A stretch of 64,000 nucleotides of DNA, taken from the NCBI RefSeq assembly GCF_036181745.1, contig NZ_CP108080.1, positions 3,038,001 to 3,102,000 of the forward strand, given 5' to 3'. The position numbers and the translations under genes were made by a program. This DNA comes from Streptomyces sp. NBC_00259. Its GTDB lineage: Bacteria > Actinomycetota > Actinomycetes > Streptomycetales > Streptomycetaceae. Each line of letters opens with the position of its first letter. Position 1 is the first letter of the stretch. Shown piece after piece: positions 8,938 to 17,729 of the stretch. The notes beneath the pieces are model-generated. The model worked only from the letters and a program-made list of their open reading frames with translations. It was not told where the DNA came from and did not search any database.

Positions 8938-9369
8938 GTGATGGACAGTCCCGTACCGCCCCGCCCCACCGAGCCCAGGCCGCGCCGCCGCGACCGTCAC
9001 GGCCGAGGTATGCGTGGGCCGGTCGCCCCGCCCCAGGTACCGCTCTCCGCCAGCCGTGCGGAGTCGTTCCGCGACCTCGTGCAGGATTCGGTGGAGCGGC
9101 TGGAGCGGCGCTGGCCGCAGCTGGCCGAGGTGGAGTTCCTGGTGCTGGACGTGCCGGAGGCGCCGGACGAGACCGTGCCGCTGGGCAGCTCCCTGCCGGC
9201 GGAGAAGGGGAACCCCGCGCGGATCGTCGTGTACCGGCGGCCGGTCGAGATCCGCACGAAGAACCGTGACGAGCGGGCGCTGCTGGTGCACGAGGTGGTC
9301 GTGGAACAGGTGGCGGACCTGCTCGGCCTCGCGCCGGAGTCGGTGGACCCCCGGTACGGGCAGGACTGA
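8938..9369 (+). CDS. Zincin-like metallopeptidase family protein
   Basis: A 143-residue protein of the Zincin_1 (PF06262, minimal metalloprotease) type. The conserved core is SFRDLVQDSVERLERRWPQLAEVEFLVLDVPEAP, followed by a helix carrying HEVVVEQVADLLGL (H118, E119). The second histidine of the usual HExxH is absent: position 122 is Val, with E123-Q124 after it, so either the metal site differs or the protein is not a peptidase. It starts GTG at 8938 or ATG at 8941. It faces the DUF5719 gene and is followed by a small hairpin (9374-9399). Confidence 0.8.
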   Translation: MMDSPVPPRPTEPRPRRRDRHGRGMRGPVAPPQVPLSASRAESFRDLVQDSVERLERRWPQLAEVEFLVLDVPEAPDETVPLGSSLPAEKGNPARIVVYRRPVEIRTKNRDERALLVHEVVVEQVADLLGLAPESVDPRYGQD

Positions 9370-9373
9370 GCGA

Positions 9374-9399
9374 GCCGGCCCCACCTGTGACGGGCCGGC
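9374..9399. terminator. Candidate terminator between convergent genes
   Basis: 8-bp stem GCCGGCCC/GGGCCGGC with a 10-nt loop just after the zincin-like gene and before the end of the DUF5719 gene. The rest of the gap (9400-9512) holds three spaced copies of a CGGCAGGGGCCC-like motif. The hairpin is GC-rich without a clear T-run. Confidence 0.5.
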
Positions 9400-9512
9400 C
9401 GGCCTCCTGACGGAACCGCACGTCCCCGACAGGGCACCCGCCGCACGGCAGGGCCCCAGCGCACGGCAGGGGCCCCGACCTCCCGGCAGGGGCCCGTGCC
9501 TGCGGTGCCCCG

Positions 9513-11063
9513 TCAGTCGTCGAGGACCGAGAGGTCCTGCTCCGCCGACGGGACCGTGACCAGGCCGCGGTCGTCGGGGAGGGTCTGGACGGTGAACATC
9601 TCGATGCCGTCCTGCGGAAGCAGCAGCGTGCGGGCCGCGTGGACCGGGCCGCCGGACTGCGGCTCGACGGTCAGGGCGTACGAGCCCTTGAGACCGGCCG
9701 GGACGGGCGGGTCGGTGATCGCGAGGGTCGTGCCGGCCTTGACCGTGTACGTCTTGACGGCCTGCTCGCCGGCCTCCGTACCGGCCGAGGCCGTGACCTT
9801 GACCTGAGCGGTCTCGCCGGGCGCGGTGAGGGAGAGCACCGAGCCCTTGGCCCGGTTGTCGGCGGCGGTGGCCCGCTCCCCCACCGGTGCGGTCGCGGGG
9901 ATGAAGGCGATCTCCTGCTTGTCGCCCTTGCCCCGGGTGACCTGGAGCGCCGCGACCACGGGAATCGGCCTGGCGCCCTCGGAGGGGCTGAGGATGAGCG
10001 AGCCCGGCTCGCCCTTGGTGACGTCCTTCAGGTCGAGGGACGCGGTCATGCCCGACTTGACCCTGAGATTCTCCGCGCCCGCCGGGGTGATCGTCCCGGA
10101 CGCGCTCGCCAGCCGCAGCTTGAGGTCGGCGTCGTCCTCGCCCGGCGCGAACGCCACCAGCCGTACGGACGTCGCGTCCGCCGGGATGCCGGGGAGCACC
10201 AGCGTGCCGGACGGGTCCGTGGACGCCGGGAGCCAGTCGCTGCCGGTCTCGTCCCCGGCGCCGCGCACCACCGCGCCGACCCGTCCCGTACGCGTCGTGA
10301 CGTGCACGGTCACGTCCTCCGCGGGATCGGTCGTCAGAGTGGAGAGCAGTACGGGAACGCTCGCGCCCGCGGGCACCGGGATGCCGTCGGTCAGCTGGGA
10401 CTTGAGGGCGCCGTTCTTGCCGTAGAGCTCGATGTCGACGACGGCGCCGGTGTCGTCCGGGTTGGTCAGGTGGACGTAGTCCTGGCGGTCCTTGGCCAGG
10501 CCGGCGCCCGGGAACCAGAGATCGGTGTCGGGCGCGGTGCAGCTGACGCCGAGCACGCCACGACCGCTGCCCGCGCTGACCGTGGTGGTCTGCTGGGTGG
10601 TCCAGCCGGGGGCGAGGCTGCCGGTGGCGGAGCCGATGAGTGCGGGGGCGGCGCCGCCGCTCGCCTCGGCGCCGACGGGCTTGCCGGGCTGCTTGAGGGT
10701 GACGACGGCCTTGTCCGGCGCGGGCTTCTTGGCCGCGTCCTCGGCGGCCTTGTCCTTGTCCTTCTCGTCCTTGTCCGCGCCGTCGTCAGGGTCCCTCAAC
10801 GTGGCGACGGACGGCTTCAGTTCGGCCGTGGAGGCCCCGCCGCCGCTCGCCTTCGTCCGCGGGGTGAACGACGTGTACACCGTCTCCGCGATGTCGGACT
10901 GCGAGGGCGCCGGGCACAGCAGGCTGGAGCGCTCGACCGGCAGCCGGGACGGCGCCTTCGCCTCCGCGGGCGCCCCGCCGTCCGGTGCGGTGAGAGCGGC
11001 GAATCCGGTCACGGCGGCGAGGGAGGTCGCGGCCGCGAGGAGCGAGAGGGTCGTGCGGTTCAC
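9513..11063 (-). CDS. DUF5719 family secreted protein
   Basis: A 516-residue protein with an N-terminal signal or anchor helix (about 5-28, TTLSLLAAATSLAAVTGFAAL), then a Lys/Asp-rich linker and a series of beta-rich repeats of unknown function (DUF5719). It probably acts outside the membrane. The start is GTG at 11063, overlapping the stop of the upstream glycosyltransferase by 4 nt (GTGA), so the two are translationally coupled and probably work together. A much longer open frame through 13373 is the glycosyltransferase's shadow and was discarded. Function is not known; a role in handling or tethering the glycan made by its partner is inference. Confidence 0.85.
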   Translation of the reverse strand: MNRTTLSLLAAATSLAAVTGFAALTAPDGGAPAEAKAPSRLPVERSSLLCPAPSQSDIAETVYTSFTPRTKASGGGASTAELKPSVATLRDPDDGADKDEKDKDKAAEDAAKKPAPDKAVVTLKQPGKPVGAEASGGAAPALIGSATGSLAPGWTTQQTTTVSAGSGRGVLGVSCTAPDTDLWFPGAGLAKDRQDYVHLTNPDDTGAVVDIELYGKNGALKSQLTDGIPVPAGASVPVLLSTLTTDPAEDVTVHVTTRTGRVGAVVRGAGDETGSDWLPASTDPSGTLVLPGIPADATSVRLVAFAPGEDDADLKLRLASASGTITPAGAENLRVKSGMTASLDLKDVTKGEPGSLILSPSEGARPIPVVAALQVTRGKGDKQEIAFIPATAPVGERATAADNRAKGSVLSLTAPGETAQVKVTASAGTEAGEQAVKTYTVKAGTTLAITDPPVPAGLKGSYALTVEPQSGGPVHAARTLLLPQDGIEMFTVQTLPDDRGLVTVPSAEQDLSVLDD

Positions 11064-14000
11064 TGGTTGCTGCTCCCGTCGGGACGCTGCTCGGTCTCGT
11101 AGCCGTAAGGGTCGTACTGGCCCTGGCCGTGGCCGTGGCTCTGGCTCTGGCTCTGGCCCGCCTGGTACGGGTCCTCGGGGTACTGCCCGTACTGCTGTTG
11201 CCCGTGCTGCTCGTCGTACTGCTGCTGCCCGTACTGCTGCGGGTCGTACTGCGGCTGCTGGTCGTACTGCTGCGGTGCGACGTACTGCTGCGGTTCTCCG
11301 TACGCGTACTGCTGCTGGGCGTCCTGGTACTGCCCCGTGTACGGGTCGGCGTACTGGCCACCGCCCGGGTAGGCACCCGCCTCGTCCGGGTAGGTCCGGC
11401 CGTCCCACTCCCCGCCGTACTGCTGCTGGTGCGGCACCGCCGCGTACGGGTCCTGGCCGGCGCCCGGCTGCGGCCCGGCGCCGGAGGCCGCGTCCACCTC
11501 CACGTCCGCGCCCGGGTCCATGGCCGGATCCGCGTCCGCCTCCAGCTCCGCCTCGGCCTGTGCCGCACGGAGCCGGCGGGCCCGGCGGCCCTCGCCCTCG
11601 ACGGGCTGGGCCGGGATCGCGGCCTCCTCCTCCGGCAGGTCGTCGTCGATCTCGCGGCGCCGGCCGGGCAGGGCCAGGACGAGCAGGACGACGGCGAGCG
11701 CGCCCTGCGTCCAGATCCACGCGGTGTGGGTCGTCGGGTCCTCGAAGGTGAGCGCCAGCCGGCCGCCCTCCGCGGGCAGTTCGAAGCCCTGGGCCCAGCC
11801 GTCGACGGTGGTCTTCTTCAGCACCCGGCCGTCGAGCGTGGCCTGCCAGCCGTCGTCCGCGCGGTCCGCGATGCGCAGCACGCGTCCGTCGGCGCCCTTC
11901 GGGATGTCCGTGTGGGCCTCGACGGGGCCGGAGGCCACCGGCAGCGGCTCCGCCTTGCCGTTGACGATGACCGCGCGGGCGACCTGGCGGTCGACGCGCC
12001 ACAGCGCGCTTCCGTCGAGCTGGCTGAGCCGGGACAGTCCGGGGGTGGCGTCGAGGACGCGGCCCAACTGGCGCGGTGCGCCGTCCCGTACGAGCACGTA
12101 GCGGATCGCGAAGCCGCTGAGCTGGCTGGTCTGGTCGGCGCCCGAACCGGCGACGAGGTTGGCGACGACCTTGTCCAGGCGGGCGTCGCTGCCGCCGCTC
12201 TCGCTCAGCTCGGCGTCGCCGAGACGCCCGCCCGAGCCCCGTACCAGCGTGTACGGCACCTTGGCCGGTGACGAGCCGCCGAGGACGAGGGTGCGTGCCT
12301 GGTCCCGGGTGCCGCTCTCCTCCGCGACGAACGCCGGGACCTGCACCGGGTCGCGGCGCTCCAGCGGGCCCGCCGCTCCGGTCGTCATCCAGTTGACGGC
12401 TGCGATCAGCGGGGCCGTCCCGGCGGCGAGGGCGATGAGCGCGGCGACGGGCTGGCGCCAGCCGAAGCTCTCCGCGGCGACGCGTTCGCGGGCGCCCTCC
12501 GCGCCGAGGACGGCGGCGGCGATCAGCGCGATGCCGTAGACGAGCGTGGCGGGTCCCGCCCAGCCCGAGCCGTTGGCCAGGGCGGCGAACACGAGGGCGG
12601 CGACGGCGACGACCCAGGCGGTGCGGATCGCGAACTGCCGCTCGCCGCGCAGCAGGGCCGCGAGCGCGGCGAGGACGACGCCGATGAGCAGCAGTCCGCC
12701 GAGGGTCTTGGGCCCGCCGGGGCTGATGCCGAGCAGGTCGAGCGGGCCGGCCGCGCCCGTGCCGAACTCCAGGCCCGCCTCGCGCAGGAAGCCGGACGGT
12801 GCGGTCAGCAGCGACAGCGACCAGGGGGCGAGGATCAGCAGCGGGGTGCCCGCCGAGACGACGAAGCGCAGCCCGTAGGCGGTGATGTCGTCGCGGCGCA
12901 GGGCGAGCGCGGCGAGTCCGAGGACGACGGCGAGCGGCCACACGATCGGGGTGAAAGCCATCGCGAAGGTCAGCAGCAGCGCGTACGCCCAGGTGGCGCG
13001 CCAGCTGCCGCGCGCTCCGTCCCGGCGGGTCAGTCCGTAGGCCGCGACCGCCGCGCGGGCGATCAGCGGCAGCACGATGGCGAGCACGGCGGTGCCGAGG
13101 CGCCCGGTGGCGAGGGCGCCCGTCGCGGCGGGCAGGAAGGCGTAGGCGACGCTCGCCCAGGCCCGCAGCAGCCGGGACTCGATCAGCGGGCGGGAGGCGA
13201 AGTACGCGGTGATTCCGGCGAGCGGCACCGAGCAGACGAGCAGCAGGGTGAGCGCGAAGCCGGTGGAGCCGAGGAAGAGCCCGGAGAGGACGGCGAGGAC
13301 CGCGAGATAGGGCGGCGCGGTCTGGGTCCCGCCGGTGCCGAGGGGATGCCAGGCGTCCGCGTACCTGCCCCACAGCTCGGAGACGTCACCCGGCGCCGGC
13401 AGCAGCGCGCCGCCGGAGAGCGCGCCGCCGCCGAAGAGACCGCGGCAGGCGACGAGGGAGACGATCAGCAGGACCGCGAACAGGACGGGTCCGGGCTTGC
13501 GGGCGATCTTCTTGAGCCGGGCGAACTGCTCGATCTCCAGGAAGTCGGCGTCGTCGCCACCGGGGCCGGACTCGACGACTCCGTGCCGTGAGCCTCCGGA
13601 GTCGGAGTCGCGGCCCGCGCCGAGGCTGCTCGCGACCTGTTCGACGGTGGCGCGGATGGTGGCGCCGGGCGGCGGGAAGAGGGGCCGCAACTCGGCCGCC
13701 TCGACGGCGGGCCTTCCGCGCCTGCGGCGGGCGGCGAGGATCTTCTCCGGCCGCAGGAGTGTGCCGAAGAGGCCCATGACCTCGTCGACGGCCTGGCCGG
13801 GTGCCTTGCCGACGAGATAGGCGAGGGTGCGCAGCAGGGTGCCGAAGACGAGCCTGAGCAGGACGAAGGGGAGGGCGATGCCGCGCGCGTTGGCGAGCAG
13901 CGTGTAGACGGCGCCGGCCTTGTCGACGCGGTGGGGGCTGGCCACGGAGCGTCCGGCGCAGTCGACGGTGCGGCGCTCGCGGGCGGCGGCCTCCGCGTGG

Positions 14001-14803
14001 CGCAGGACGGCGTCGGGCGCGATGACGACCCGGTGGCCCGCGGCGTGGGCGCGCCAGCACAGGTCGACGTCGTCGCGCATGAGGGGCAGTCGCCGGTCGA
14101 AGCCGCCGAGTTCCTCGAAGACGTCACGGCGGACGAGCATGCCCGCGGAGGAGACGGACAGGACCGCGCGGATCTGGTCGTGCTGGCCCTGGTCCTGCTC
14201 GCGGCGGTCGAGTCCCGTCCAGCGGCGGCCGCTGTTGGCGATGGAGACGCCTGCTTCGAGGAGCTGCTTGCGGTCGTACCAGCCGCGGAGCTTGGGGCCG
14301 ATGATCGTGGCGTACTCGTCGGAGTCCGCGACGCGGAGCAGTTCGGCGAGGGCGTCGGGGGCGGGTGCGCAGTCGTCGTGGAGGAGCCAGAGCCACTGGA
14401 CCGGTTCGCCGTACGGCAGGTCCGGCATGTCGTACGCCTCGTCGCGCCAGGTCCTGCTGACCGGGTCCCAGCCGCTCGGCCGCTTCAGATAGGGCAGGTC
14501 GTCCGGGGTGAGCACGGGAGCGGTGCGCACGGCCTCCTCGACCGCGGTGCCGAAGCCCGTGCGGCGGGCGAGATGCAGGACCCTGTCCGCGCCGAGCGCC
14601 TCGGTGACCAGCCGCGCGGAGTCGTCGGCGCTGCCGGTGTCGGCCGCGAGGACGTTCTGCACGGGGCGTTCCTGGCCGAGCAGCCCGGCGAGCGCGTCGG
14701 GCAGCCAGCGGGCACCGTCGTGGGAGACGAGTACGGCGGTGACGACGTGCCGCGGGAACTCGGGCGGGGTGGCGGGAACAAACTCCGCAGGGGTGGCGGA
14801 CAT
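11060..14803 (-). CDS. Large membrane glycosyltransferase, family 2
   Basis: 1247 residues. A GT2 catalytic domain (about 18-300) begins VTAVLVSHDGARWLPDAL and contains LLHDDCAPAPDAL (DD at 143-144, nucleotide-sugar/metal site) and RDDVDLCWRAHAAGH. A multi-spanning membrane region follows (about 440-860), then an extracytoplasmic section, one more helix near 1040, and a tail of about 130 residues made almost wholly of Gln, Tyr, Gly, Pro and Asp. It probably transfers a sugar to a lipid-linked or surface polymer; donor and product are unknown. It is translationally coupled to the DUF5719 gene downstream. Confidence 0.88.
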   Translation of the reverse strand: MSATPAEFVPATPPEFPRHVVTAVLVSHDGARWLPDALAGLLGQERPVQNVLAADTGSADDSARLVTEALGADRVLHLARRTGFGTAVEEAVRTAPVLTPDDLPYLKRPSGWDPVSRTWRDEAYDMPDLPYGEPVQWLWLLHDDCAPAPDALAELLRVADSDEYATIIGPKLRGWYDRKQLLEAGVSIANSGRRWTGLDRREQDQGQHDQIRAVLSVSSAGMLVRRDVFEELGGFDRRLPLMRDDVDLCWRAHAAGHRVVIAPDAVLRHAEAAARERRTVDCAGRSVASPHRVDKAGAVYTLLANARGIALPFVLLRLVFGTLLRTLAYLVGKAPGQAVDEVMGLFGTLLRPEKILAARRRRGRPAVEAAELRPLFPPPGATIRATVEQVASSLGAGRDSDSGGSRHGVVESGPGGDDADFLEIEQFARLKKIARKPGPVLFAVLLIVSLVACRGLFGGGALSGGALLPAPGDVSELWGRYADAWHPLGTGGTQTAPPYLAVLAVLSGLFLGSTGFALTLLLVCSVPLAGITAYFASRPLIESRLLRAWASVAYAFLPAATGALATGRLGTAVLAIVLPLIARAAVAAYGLTRRDGARGSWRATWAYALLLTFAMAFTPIVWPLAVVLGLAALALRRDDITAYGLRFVVSAGTPLLILAPWSLSLLTAPSGFLREAGLEFGTGAAGPLDLLGISPGGPKTLGGLLLIGVVLAALAALLRGERQFAIRTAWVVAVAALVFAALANGSGWAGPATLVYGIALIAAAVLGAEGARERVAAESFGWRQPVAALIALAAGTAPLIAAVNWMTTGAAGPLERRDPVQVPAFVAEESGTRDQARTLVLGGSSPAKVPYTLVRGSGGRLGDAELSESGGSDARLDKVVANLVAGSGADQTSQLSGFAIRYVLVRDGAPRQLGRVLDATPGLSRLSQLDGSALWRVDRQVARAVIVNGKAEPLPVASGPVEAHTDIPKGADGRVLRIADRADDGWQATLDGRVLKKTTVDGWAQGFELPAEGGRLALTFEDPTTHTAWIWTQGALAVVLLVLALPGRRREIDDDLPEEEAAIPAQPVEGEGRRARRLRAAQAEAELEADADPAMDPGADVEVDAASGAGPQPGAGQDPYAAVPHQQQYGGEWDGRTYPDEAGAYPGGGQYADPYTGQYQDAQQQYAYGEPQQYVAPQQYDQQPQYDPQQYGQQQYDEQHGQQQYGQYPEDPYQAGQSQSQSHGHGQGQYDPYGYETEQRPDGSSNQ

Positions 14804-15016
14804 TGAGGTACGGGCCCTCCGGCCGGGTCGCCCCGCGAGGGGGCGCTGGAGCGTCTGGGACGGGGCCCCACACTAACGGCTGGCAGGGAGACGGTCCGCC
14901 GCCTGTGGACAGAGCCGGGGCCGCGGACCGTTCTTACGTACGCATGTGTGCTGTTTGGCCGGACAGACCGGACATCTGGCCACGCTTGGCCGGATGCGCG
15001 GATCCGGCCGGACGAG

Positions 15017-15133
15017 TTCACCGGGCCCTGGTCGGACCGGGCCCTGGTTCACCGGGCCCTGGTCGGACCGGGCCCTGGTTCACCGGGCCCTGGTCGGACC
15101 GGGCCCTGGTTCACCGGGCCCTGGTCGGACCGG
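15017..15133. repeat. 31-bp minisatellite downstream of whiB, 3.8 copies
   Basis: The unit starts TTCACCGGGCCCTGGTCGGA and is 31 bp long. Copies begin at 15017, 15048, 15079 and 15110 (the last cut at 24 bp) and are identical. Each holds two GGGCCC palindromes, so the transcript could fold into a ladder of hairpins. It is about 55 bp past the whiB stop. Confidence 0.95.
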
Positions 15134-15137
15134 CGTG

Positions 15138-15169
15138 CCTGATCACGTCCGGGCCTGATCACGTCCGGG
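15138..15169. repeat. 16-bp tandem pair, CCTGATCACGTCCGGG
   Basis: Two exact, adjacent copies (15138-15153 and 15154-15169), each containing the palindrome TGATCA. They lie between the whiB stop (15188) and the 31-bp minisatellite. Confidence 0.85.
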
Positions 15170-15187
15170 CGGGACGTACGCGTCCGC

Positions 15188-15451
15188 TCAGACCGCGGCC
15201 TTCTTCAGCCGGCGGCGCTCCCGCTCGGACAGGCCGCCCCAGATGCCGAATCGCTCGTCGTTGGCGAGGGCGTACTCAAGGCACTCGGAGCGGACCTCGC
15301 AGGCGAGGCAGACCTTCTTGGCCTCACGCGTGGAACCGCCCTTCTCGGGGAAGAAGGACTCGGGGTCGGTCTGGGCGCACAGCGCGCGCTCCTGCCAGCC
15401 GAGTTCCTCGTCCGCGTCCTCGACCAGCAGTTGCTGGAACAGCTCGGTCAT
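15188..15451 (-). CDS. whiB: WhiB, iron-sulfur sporulation transcription factor
   Basis: Founding member of the Wbl family; with WhiA it controls the onset of sporulation septation in Streptomyces aerial hyphae. The 87 residues carry the four iron-sulfur cysteines C25, C48, C51 and C57 (CLACEVRSEC), the turn GIWGGLSERERRRLK and a basic C-terminus. Length and sequence match WhiB itself rather than WblE, WblA or WhiD. It starts at ATG 15451 after GAGG. A good promoter lies at 15529-15558, giving a leader of roughly 70 nt. It is apparently monocistronic, followed by repeats. Confidence 0.95.
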   Translation of the reverse strand: MTELFQQLLVEDADEELGWQERALCAQTDPESFFPEKGGSTREAKKVCLACEVRSECLEYALANDERFGIWGGLSERERRRLKKAAV

Positions 15452-16129
15452 GTGCGCCCCTCGTCGTCTTTGCGTCCCCGTGATCCGGCCGTGAGCCGTA
15501 CCGATTTCGGCCGAACGACACGAGTGAAATTACAAGTGTGTGGATCCGGGCCAGTCAAGCCGAGATCTGCTATTGAGCCCCGTATTCACTCTGCGGAACC
15601 AAGCGTATGCGGAAAGTGTTCAAATCACCAAAAATCCTGACACTTGCCACTGACCTGCCCGCACCCCCTCCGCCCCTCGCTCCACACCGGCGTTCACCGG
15701 TCCTCACGAAGGAAGGACGTCGCACCGTTCGATCTTGTTGCGATCCGGCCACACAAGCGATCCGGATCACAGTCCGATCACAAGAGTTCCACGACGTTTG
15801 AGAGCACGGTTGCTGCGCGATGTCTCCGGCCCTGTCGCCGCACAAACCTTTCTCCGACCGGAGTAACCGGATGAGGTGAAACATTGCCGCCAAATCGGTC
15901 ATTGAGTTGACATCCGGGTTCGCGTTGGTCACCTTTGGATGCATGCCAGCGACCACAGCGCCCTCCGCGACCCACGCGATCCGTGGGTTCCGCAGCGCTG
16001 TCCAGGCGCGCTGTTGCTGTTCCAGCTGTTGATGCCGTAGCGCTCCAGCTCCCCCGCCCGCCCTTGCCGCGGGCATCGCGACACCCCTGCACTGACCTTC
16101 CGTTTCTGCCGAGGAACCACCGCACCCCT
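15452..16129. other. Long divergent region upstream of whiB
   Basis: 678 bp, locally richer in A and T than the genes around it. It carries the whiB promoter (15529-15558). On the plus strand a TTGACA at 15907-15912 could serve the cysteine dioxygenase-like gene, though its -10 partner is poor. The small open frames here show no recognisable protein or codon bias. Confidence 0.6.
15529..15558 (-). promoter_or_regulatory. whiB promoter, housekeeping type
   Basis: On the minus strand TTGACT (15558-15553), an 18-bp spacer and TGTAAT (15534-15529) form a near-consensus HrdB-type promoter. Transcription should begin near 15522, about 70 nt before the whiB ATG. S. coelicolor whiB is known to have more than one promoter. 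A possible second site further upstream (TTGGTG-N16-CATACG) is weaker. Confidence 0.75.
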
Positions 16130-16633
16130 ATGAACAGCGACAGCGACCTCCAGATCGCCGGCGACATCCTCGAGGTCCAGCACCTCCTCCAGCCCGCCAG
16201 GGAGCACCCCGCGACCGTGGCCGAGTTCGCCGGGCTCGCCCGCACCATCGCCGCCGACCGCACCCAGTGGGCCCCGCTCGTCCAGTACGACGCCACCACC
16301 CGCTGGTACCACCGGCTGCGCACCGGCCCCGGCTACGAGGTCTGGCTGCTCTCCTGGGTGCCGGGCCAGGGCAGCGGACTCCACGACCACGGCCCGTCCT
16401 CCGGTGTGCTGACCGTCCTGGACGGCGAGTTGACCGAACGTACGGCCACCGGCGCCGAACGCGCGCTCGCCCCCGGCGCGCAGCGGGTCTTCGCACCCGG
16501 ATATGTGCACGAAGTGGTCAACGACTCGCTCGAACCGGCCGTCAGCCTGCACATCTACTTCCCGGGCCTGACGGAGATGCCGATGCACACGGCGCACTGC
16601 TCCCCGGTCCGCCGGGACGCCGTCGTCGCCTGA
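16130..16633 (+). CDS. Cysteine dioxygenase-like cupin protein
   Basis: Cytoplasmic non-haem iron enzyme of the type I cysteine dioxygenase family (PF05995), which oxidises cysteine to cysteine sulfinate. The 167 residues hold the cupin metal ligands H85 and H87 (GLHDHGPSSG) and H127 (PGYVHEVVN), with the sheet LTVLDGELTER between. The start is ATG 16130 after GAGGAA at 16111-16116; the open frame continues upstream, but that peptide is not family-like. Substrate could be another small thiol, since the family includes 3-mercaptopropionate dioxygenases. The gene is divergent from whiB and followed by a duplicated hairpin element. Confidence 0.85.
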   Translation: MNSDSDLQIAGDILEVQHLLQPAREHPATVAEFAGLARTIAADRTQWAPLVQYDATTRWYHRLRTGPGYEVWLLSWVPGQGSGLHDHGPSSGVLTVLDGELTERTATGAERALAPGAQRVFAPGYVHEVVNDSLEPAVSLHIYFPGLTEMPMHTAHCSPVRRDAVVA

Positions 16634-16664
16634 CGCTCCTCACCCGCCGCCGACCACCGGCCGT

Positions 16665-16763
16665 CGTCGCCCGACCACCGGCCCTCAAACGATCAGCCTC
16701 CGGCTGACAGTCCCACCCGTCGCCCGACCACCGCCCCTCAAACGATCAGCCTCCGGCTGACAG
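16665..16763. repeat. 46-bp direct duplication, each copy with a small hairpin
   Basis: Copies at 16665-16710 and 16718-16763 differ at one base. Each contains TCAGCC-TCC-GGCTGA (first copy 16693-16707), a 6-bp stem with a 3-nt loop. The second copy ends 9 nt before the F420 gene start, so it forms part of that gene's leader or replaces a terminator of the dioxygenase gene. Confidence 0.9.
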
Positions 16764-16772
16764 ACTGTCCTT

Positions 16773-17729
16773 ATGCGCATTGTGGTTCTGGCCGGTGGCA
16801 TCGGCGGTGCTCGTTTCCTTCGTGGCCTCAAGGCGGCCGCCCCCGAAGCCGACATCACCGTCATCGGCAACACCGGTGACGACATCCATCTGTTCGGGCT
16901 GAAGGTCTGCCCGGACCTCGACACGGTGATGTACACGCTCGGCGGCGGCATCAACGAGGAGCAGGGCTGGGGACGTACCGACGAGACCTTCCAGGTCAAG
17001 AACGAACTCGCGGCCTACGGGGTGGGGCCCGAGTGGTTCGGGCTCGGTGACCGCGACTTCGCCACCCACATCGTCCGTACGCAGATGCTCGGCGCGGGCT
17101 ATCCGCTGAGCGCCGTCACCGAGGCCCTGTGCGCACGGTGGCAGCCCGGGGTGCGGCTGCTGCCGATGTCCGACGACCGGATCGAGACCCATGTCGCCGT
17201 CGACATCGACGGCGAGCGCAAGGCCATCCACTTCCAGGAGTACTGGGTCAAGCTGCGGGCCTCCGTCGACGCACAGGCCGTCGTGCCCGTCGGCGCCGAA
17301 CAGGCCAAGCCCGCCCCCGGTGTGCTGGAGGCGATCGCCGCCGCCGACGTCATCCTCTTCCCGCCGTCCAACCCCGTGGTGAGCGTGGGGACGATCCTGG
17401 CCGTGCCGGGAATCCGCGAGGCCATCGCGGAGGCTGGCGTTCCGGTCGTGGGCCTCTCCCCCATCGTCGGGAACGCGCCGGTGCGCGGCATGGCCGACAA
17501 GGTGCTGGCGGCGGTCGGCGTCGAGTCGACGGCGGCCGCGGTCGCCGCGCACTACGGCTCGGGACTGCTGGACGGCTGGCTCGTGGACACGGTGGACGCG
17601 GGCGCGGTGGCGGAGGTCGAGGGGGCGGGGATCCGCTGCAGGGCCGTGCCGCTGATGATGACCGACCTGGAGTCGGCCGCGGCGATGGCGCGTGAGGCGC
17701 TGACGCTCGCGGAAGAGGTACGCGCATGA
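16773..17729 (+). CDS. fbiA: F420 biosynthesis 2-phospho-L-lactate/PEP transferase
   Basis: CofD/FbiA joins the lactyl or enolpyruvyl phosphate of a GDP-activated intermediate to the deazaflavin FO, giving F420-0 (or dehydro-F420-0 in actinobacteria). The 318 residues start [19 protein letters not shown], the nucleotide-binding loop; [27 protein letters not shown] and [14 protein letters not shown] are family signatures, and [13 protein letters not shown] follows near 205. It overlaps fbiB by 4 nt (ATGA), so the two are an operon. The start is ATG 16773. Confidence 0.94.
   Translation: MRIVVLAGGIGGARFLRGLKAAAPEADITVIGNTGDDIHLFGLKVCPDLDTVMYTLGGGINEEQGWGRTDETFQVKNELAAYGVGPEWFGLGDRDFATHIVRTQMLGAGYPLSAVTEALCARWQPGVRLLPMSDDRIETHVAVDIDGERKAIHFQEYWVKLRASVDAQAVVPVGAEQAKPAPGVLEAIAAADVILFPPSNPVVSVGTILAVPGIREAIAEAGVPVVGLSPIVGNAPVRGMADKVLAAVGVESTAAAVAAHYGSGLLDGWLVDTVDAGAVAEVEGAGIRCRAVPLMMTDLESAAAMAREALTLAEEVRA

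Larger units (their letters stand above)
14804..15187. other. Gap between whiB and the large glycosyltransferase
   Basis: 384 bp with no gene. It holds the 31-bp minisatellite at 15017-15133, a 16-bp tandem pair at 15138-15169, and otherwise the likely promoter region of the glycosyltransferase, in which I could not identify a clear promoter. Confidence 0.6.

Noticed and set aside
9513..13373. 1286-residue open frame joining the DUF5719 gene to upstream sequence
   Set aside because: The first ~770 residues are an Arg/Pro-rich shadow of the glycosyltransferase. The signal peptide and GTGA overlap place the real start at 11063.
15017..15133. CRISPR-like array downstream of whiB
   Set aside because: Repeats are directly adjacent with no unique spacers and no cas genes, so it is a minisatellite.
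15570..16323. Open frames in the whiB upstream region
   Set aside because: No recognisable motif, poor start contexts, and they run across promoter sequence and into the dioxygenase gene's complement.
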